A stretch of DNA of 64,000 nt from Planctomycetota bacterium (lineage in GTDB: Bacteria > Planctomycetota > Planctomycetia > Planctomycetales > Planctomycetaceae). The notes under the pieces are model-generated. The model was not told the DNA's origin, searched no databases, and saw only the letters and a program-made list of their open reading frames with translations. The stretch's first letter is position 1. Every line of letters starts with the position of its first letter. This document shows, piece after piece, positions 63,422 to 64,000 of the stretch. The stretch covers positions 62,001 to 126,000 of the forward strand of contig JAQBVJ010000002.1 in the NCBI GenBank assembly GCA_027623235.1. Reading direction: 5' to 3'. A program made the translations under genes and the position numbers.

Positions 63422-63838
63422 AGAACGTCATCTCTTCCGACAGGGCAGCGAGAATAGATTTCTTCGTGATCTTCGGTTGTTACGCAGGTCAGGTCAGAGA
63501 AGTCAAAACCGTCTGCTTTGCTGTGACGTATTTGTACGTCGCCCTCTGGCCAGCTACCTGGACTGTGGTGGTGTGTGCAGAACGAGCAGGTTCGCCCCGG
63601 AGCGGCATGGACTTCAGGATATTGCTCGGCCCTGCTCGTCGCTCTCAGCCATTCCGATTTTCATTTTGCTCGGCGTGATCATTCAGACCACCCGATTCTC
63701 GACCCGAATATTGTGACAATTCGGCCGCTCGCCAGTTGCGGAAGCTGCGTGAGCAAATTCGCGGCAGGCACTCATCATTTCCTGGCCTACCTTTCACCAG
63801 ACGTCTGATACTCACCTGACGATTCGGAGAAGGTACGC
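63422..63838. other. Intergenic region without supported genes
   Basis: 417 bases with only overlapping short frames of no recognisable content. Contains the Shine-Dalgarno GGAGAAGG (near 63826-63833) for the next gene. Confidence 0.4.
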
Positions 63839-64000
63839 ATGTCTCGGAAACGCAAGTCGAAGAAAAAAAAGAGCAGCTCAAAATCATGCCCTCATTGCAG
63901 CTCCGGTCCGGAGACCTTCCGGTTCATGGACAACATCTACAACTTTGACGTGGATCTCGCGCGGGAAATTGTTCGAGATGGCCGCGAGGCGATCGAACTT
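63839..64000 (+). CDS. Partial gene, basic N-terminus with CPHC motif, truncated by window end
   Basis: The first 54 codons are visible: a very basic start (MSRKRKSKKKKSSSKS), then CPHCSSGPETFRFMDNIYNF and a helix DVDLAREIVRDGREAIEL. GGAGAAGG precedes the ATG at good spacing, supporting the start. A single CxxC suggests a zinc site completed farther on. Product not identifiable from this fragment. Confidence 0.7.
   Translation, partial: MSRKRKSKKKKSSSKSCPHCSSGPETFRFMDNIYNFDVDLAREIVRDGREAIEL

Noticed and set aside
63466-63716. Short plus-strand frames after arsC.
   Set aside because: Several overlapping frames of equal length, no Shine-Dalgarno and no domain; none can be favoured.

Overview
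The window comes from a member of the Planctomycetota, most like the Planctomycetaceae/Planctomycetales side of the phylum, with GC in the high fifties by eye. This rests on its gene families: two DUF1501 proteins with twin-arginine-type N-termini, a DUF1549/DUF1553 protein with a CXXCH haem-type motif, a DUF1592-type cytochrome-like protein followed by a DUF1552 protein, two Gfo/Idh/MocA oxidoreductases (one with a Tat-type leader), a SUMF1-fold protein, MJ0042-like zinc ribbons and very long TPR proteins. Genes are short transcription units on both strands. I see no rRNA, no convincing tRNA, no CRISPR array, no transposase, no integrase and no phage gene, so this reads as chromosomal backbone.

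Layout. 1-7.8 kb: a WecG/TagA/CpsF glycosyltransferase, a glycogen phosphorylase missing its middle third in frame, a sensorless hybrid histidine kinase with two receiver domains and an Hpt domain, a family II pyrophosphatase with CBS-DRTGG-CBS insert broken by one frameshift, and a UDP-glucuronate decarboxylase. 7.8-15 kb: an overlapping pair of membrane VWA proteins, an orphan DUF1501 protein, a divergent 1035-residue TPR protein, and acylphosphatase. 15-22.5 kb (minus strand): ECF sigma factor, putative anti-sigma factor, secreted charged protein, DUF1549/DUF1553 protein, DUF1501 protein, LTXXQ-like secreted protein, arranged like one regulated locus. 22.6-30.3 kb: Lon-substrate-binding-domain protein, DUF309, endonuclease III, a 72-residue protein, glycerol kinase, D-lactate dehydrogenase-type flavoprotein, MBL-fold hydrolase, oxidoreductase. 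30.7-41.2 kb: csrA, apbE, SUMF1-fold protein, Tat oxidoreductase, moaE, DUF1592/DUF1552/CPBP protease unit, DUF2784 and SDR proteins. 41.4-50.9 kb: STAS protein fused to two zinc ribbons, acetyltransferase, Gln-rich lipoprotein, zinc-ribbon/TM/repeat protein, DUF368 transporter, an odd zinc-binding protein with an Arg/Gly tail, a phosphatase coupled to an arginyltransferase-type gene, and a membrane protein. 51-64 kb: class II aldolase, a 1038-residue exported protein, a small helical protein, a BASS transporter with a DUF455 protein, three little-known proteins, type II glutamine synthetase, arsenate reductase and a cut gene.

Between genes lie three families of palindromic elements, one inserted into or fused with another at 28.15-28.29 kb, plus two perfect tandem duplications and eight clear intrinsic terminators. 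The points most worth follow-up are the internally deleted phosphorylase, the single-base frameshift in the pyrophosphatase, the sigma/anti-sigma-led DUF1549/DUF1501 locus, the STAS-zinc-ribbon fusion, the 47.8 kb protein with an unclear start, and the nested palindromes. I found no self-evidently new defence or mobile system.
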